Assembly (NCBI RefSeq): GCF_006980715.1 | Contig: NZ_SBHN01000020.1 | Coordinates: forward strand, 1 to 64,000 | From: Telmatospirillum sp. J64-1 | GTDB lineage: Bacteria; Pseudomonadota; Alphaproteobacteria; Rhodospirillales; Magnetospirillaceae | Direction of reading: 5' to 3' | Length of the DNA: 64,000 bases | Shown: positions 63,945-64,000 of the stretch, piece after piece | How positions within the stretch are numbered: position 1 is the stretch's first letter | How the letters are laid out: each line of letters starts with the position of its first letter | Made by a program: the position numbers and the translations under genes | The notes under the pieces: model-generated | Databases searched by the model: none | What the model saw: the letters and a program-made list of their open reading frames with translations, nothing else | Told to the model about the DNA's origin: nothing

Positions 63945-64000
63945 GGGGGTGGAATTTTGCCATAACGCCGCCTTGCCCGATTTGCCCTTTGCACAGCGCG

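Noticed and set aside
1-64000. CRISPR arrays, tRNA or rRNA genes, prophage or insertion sequences
   Set aside because: No regularly spaced direct repeats, no tRNA T-arm consensus, no ribosomal RNA core sequences and no transposase, integrase or phage structural genes were found while reading. The repeats present are short dispersed palindromes.

Overview
The window is high-GC bacterial chromosome. It has long GC-rich ORFs, SD-led genes and many short operons. The gene content points to an alphaproteobacterium of the Rhodospirillales, with Magnetospirillum or Phaeospirillum-like genomes the best guess: NDUFA12 and DUF2155 beside aat, TrcR (DUF1013), DUF1192, HspQ, a fused ThiS-ThiG, a B12-dependent NrdJ and a fused indolepyruvate:ferredoxin oxidoreductase. 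The assignment rests on gene families and synteny; no rRNA or tRNA gene was seen. There is no CRISPR array, prophage or intact insertion sequence.

0-8 kb: a type III ornithine/lysine decarboxylase behind a long structured leader with its own small ORF, then thiSG. Divergently run aroQ-accB-accC-aat, facing a complex I assembly factor (NDUFA12), two MCE/MlaD proteins and a DUF2155 protein. 8-27 kb: nrdJ under a probable NrdR box, an ABC-F ATPase, an inorganic-carbon module (CbbY-like phosphatase; CbbR-like regulator, SbtA bicarbonate transporter and SbtB PII-like protein), uppP, a PRC-barrel protein, indolepyruvate:ferredoxin oxidoreductase, a chemoreceptor, two left-handed beta-helix enzymes and argC. 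26.7-33 kb: rplM-rpsI, preceded by a compact five-gene minus-strand cluster (GNAT-like protein, luciferase-like monooxygenase, amino-acid adenylating ligase, formyltransferase, free carrier protein) that looks like a small uncharacterised biosynthetic pathway.

33-45 kb: housekeeping and stress genes (thioesterase, enoyl-CoA hydratase, ChaC, CoA-binding protein, hydrolase, an FtsH-type protease, mnmC, MBL hydrolase, hspQ, nitrilase-GNAT pair, SRPBCC protein, Coq4-like protein). 45-51 kb: a signalling and transport operon of a stand-alone receiver, a degenerate histidine kinase fused to a DEDDh exonuclease, a small membrane protein and an SLC5 symporter-histidine kinase. A short-chain acid / PHB theme follows (thioesterase, 3-hydroxybutyrate dehydrogenase, quinone oxidoreductase, prpE). 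58-64 kb: DUF465, ubiX, a CHASE hybrid kinase, yajQ and tadZ/cpaE.

Almost every junction between convergent genes carries a long inverted repeat from one of four dispersed families or a plain terminator, so these repeats probably define transcript ends. The observations most worth testing are the kinase-exonuclease fusion, the carrier-protein cluster with its upstream 23-bp palindrome, and the decarboxylase leader peptide.
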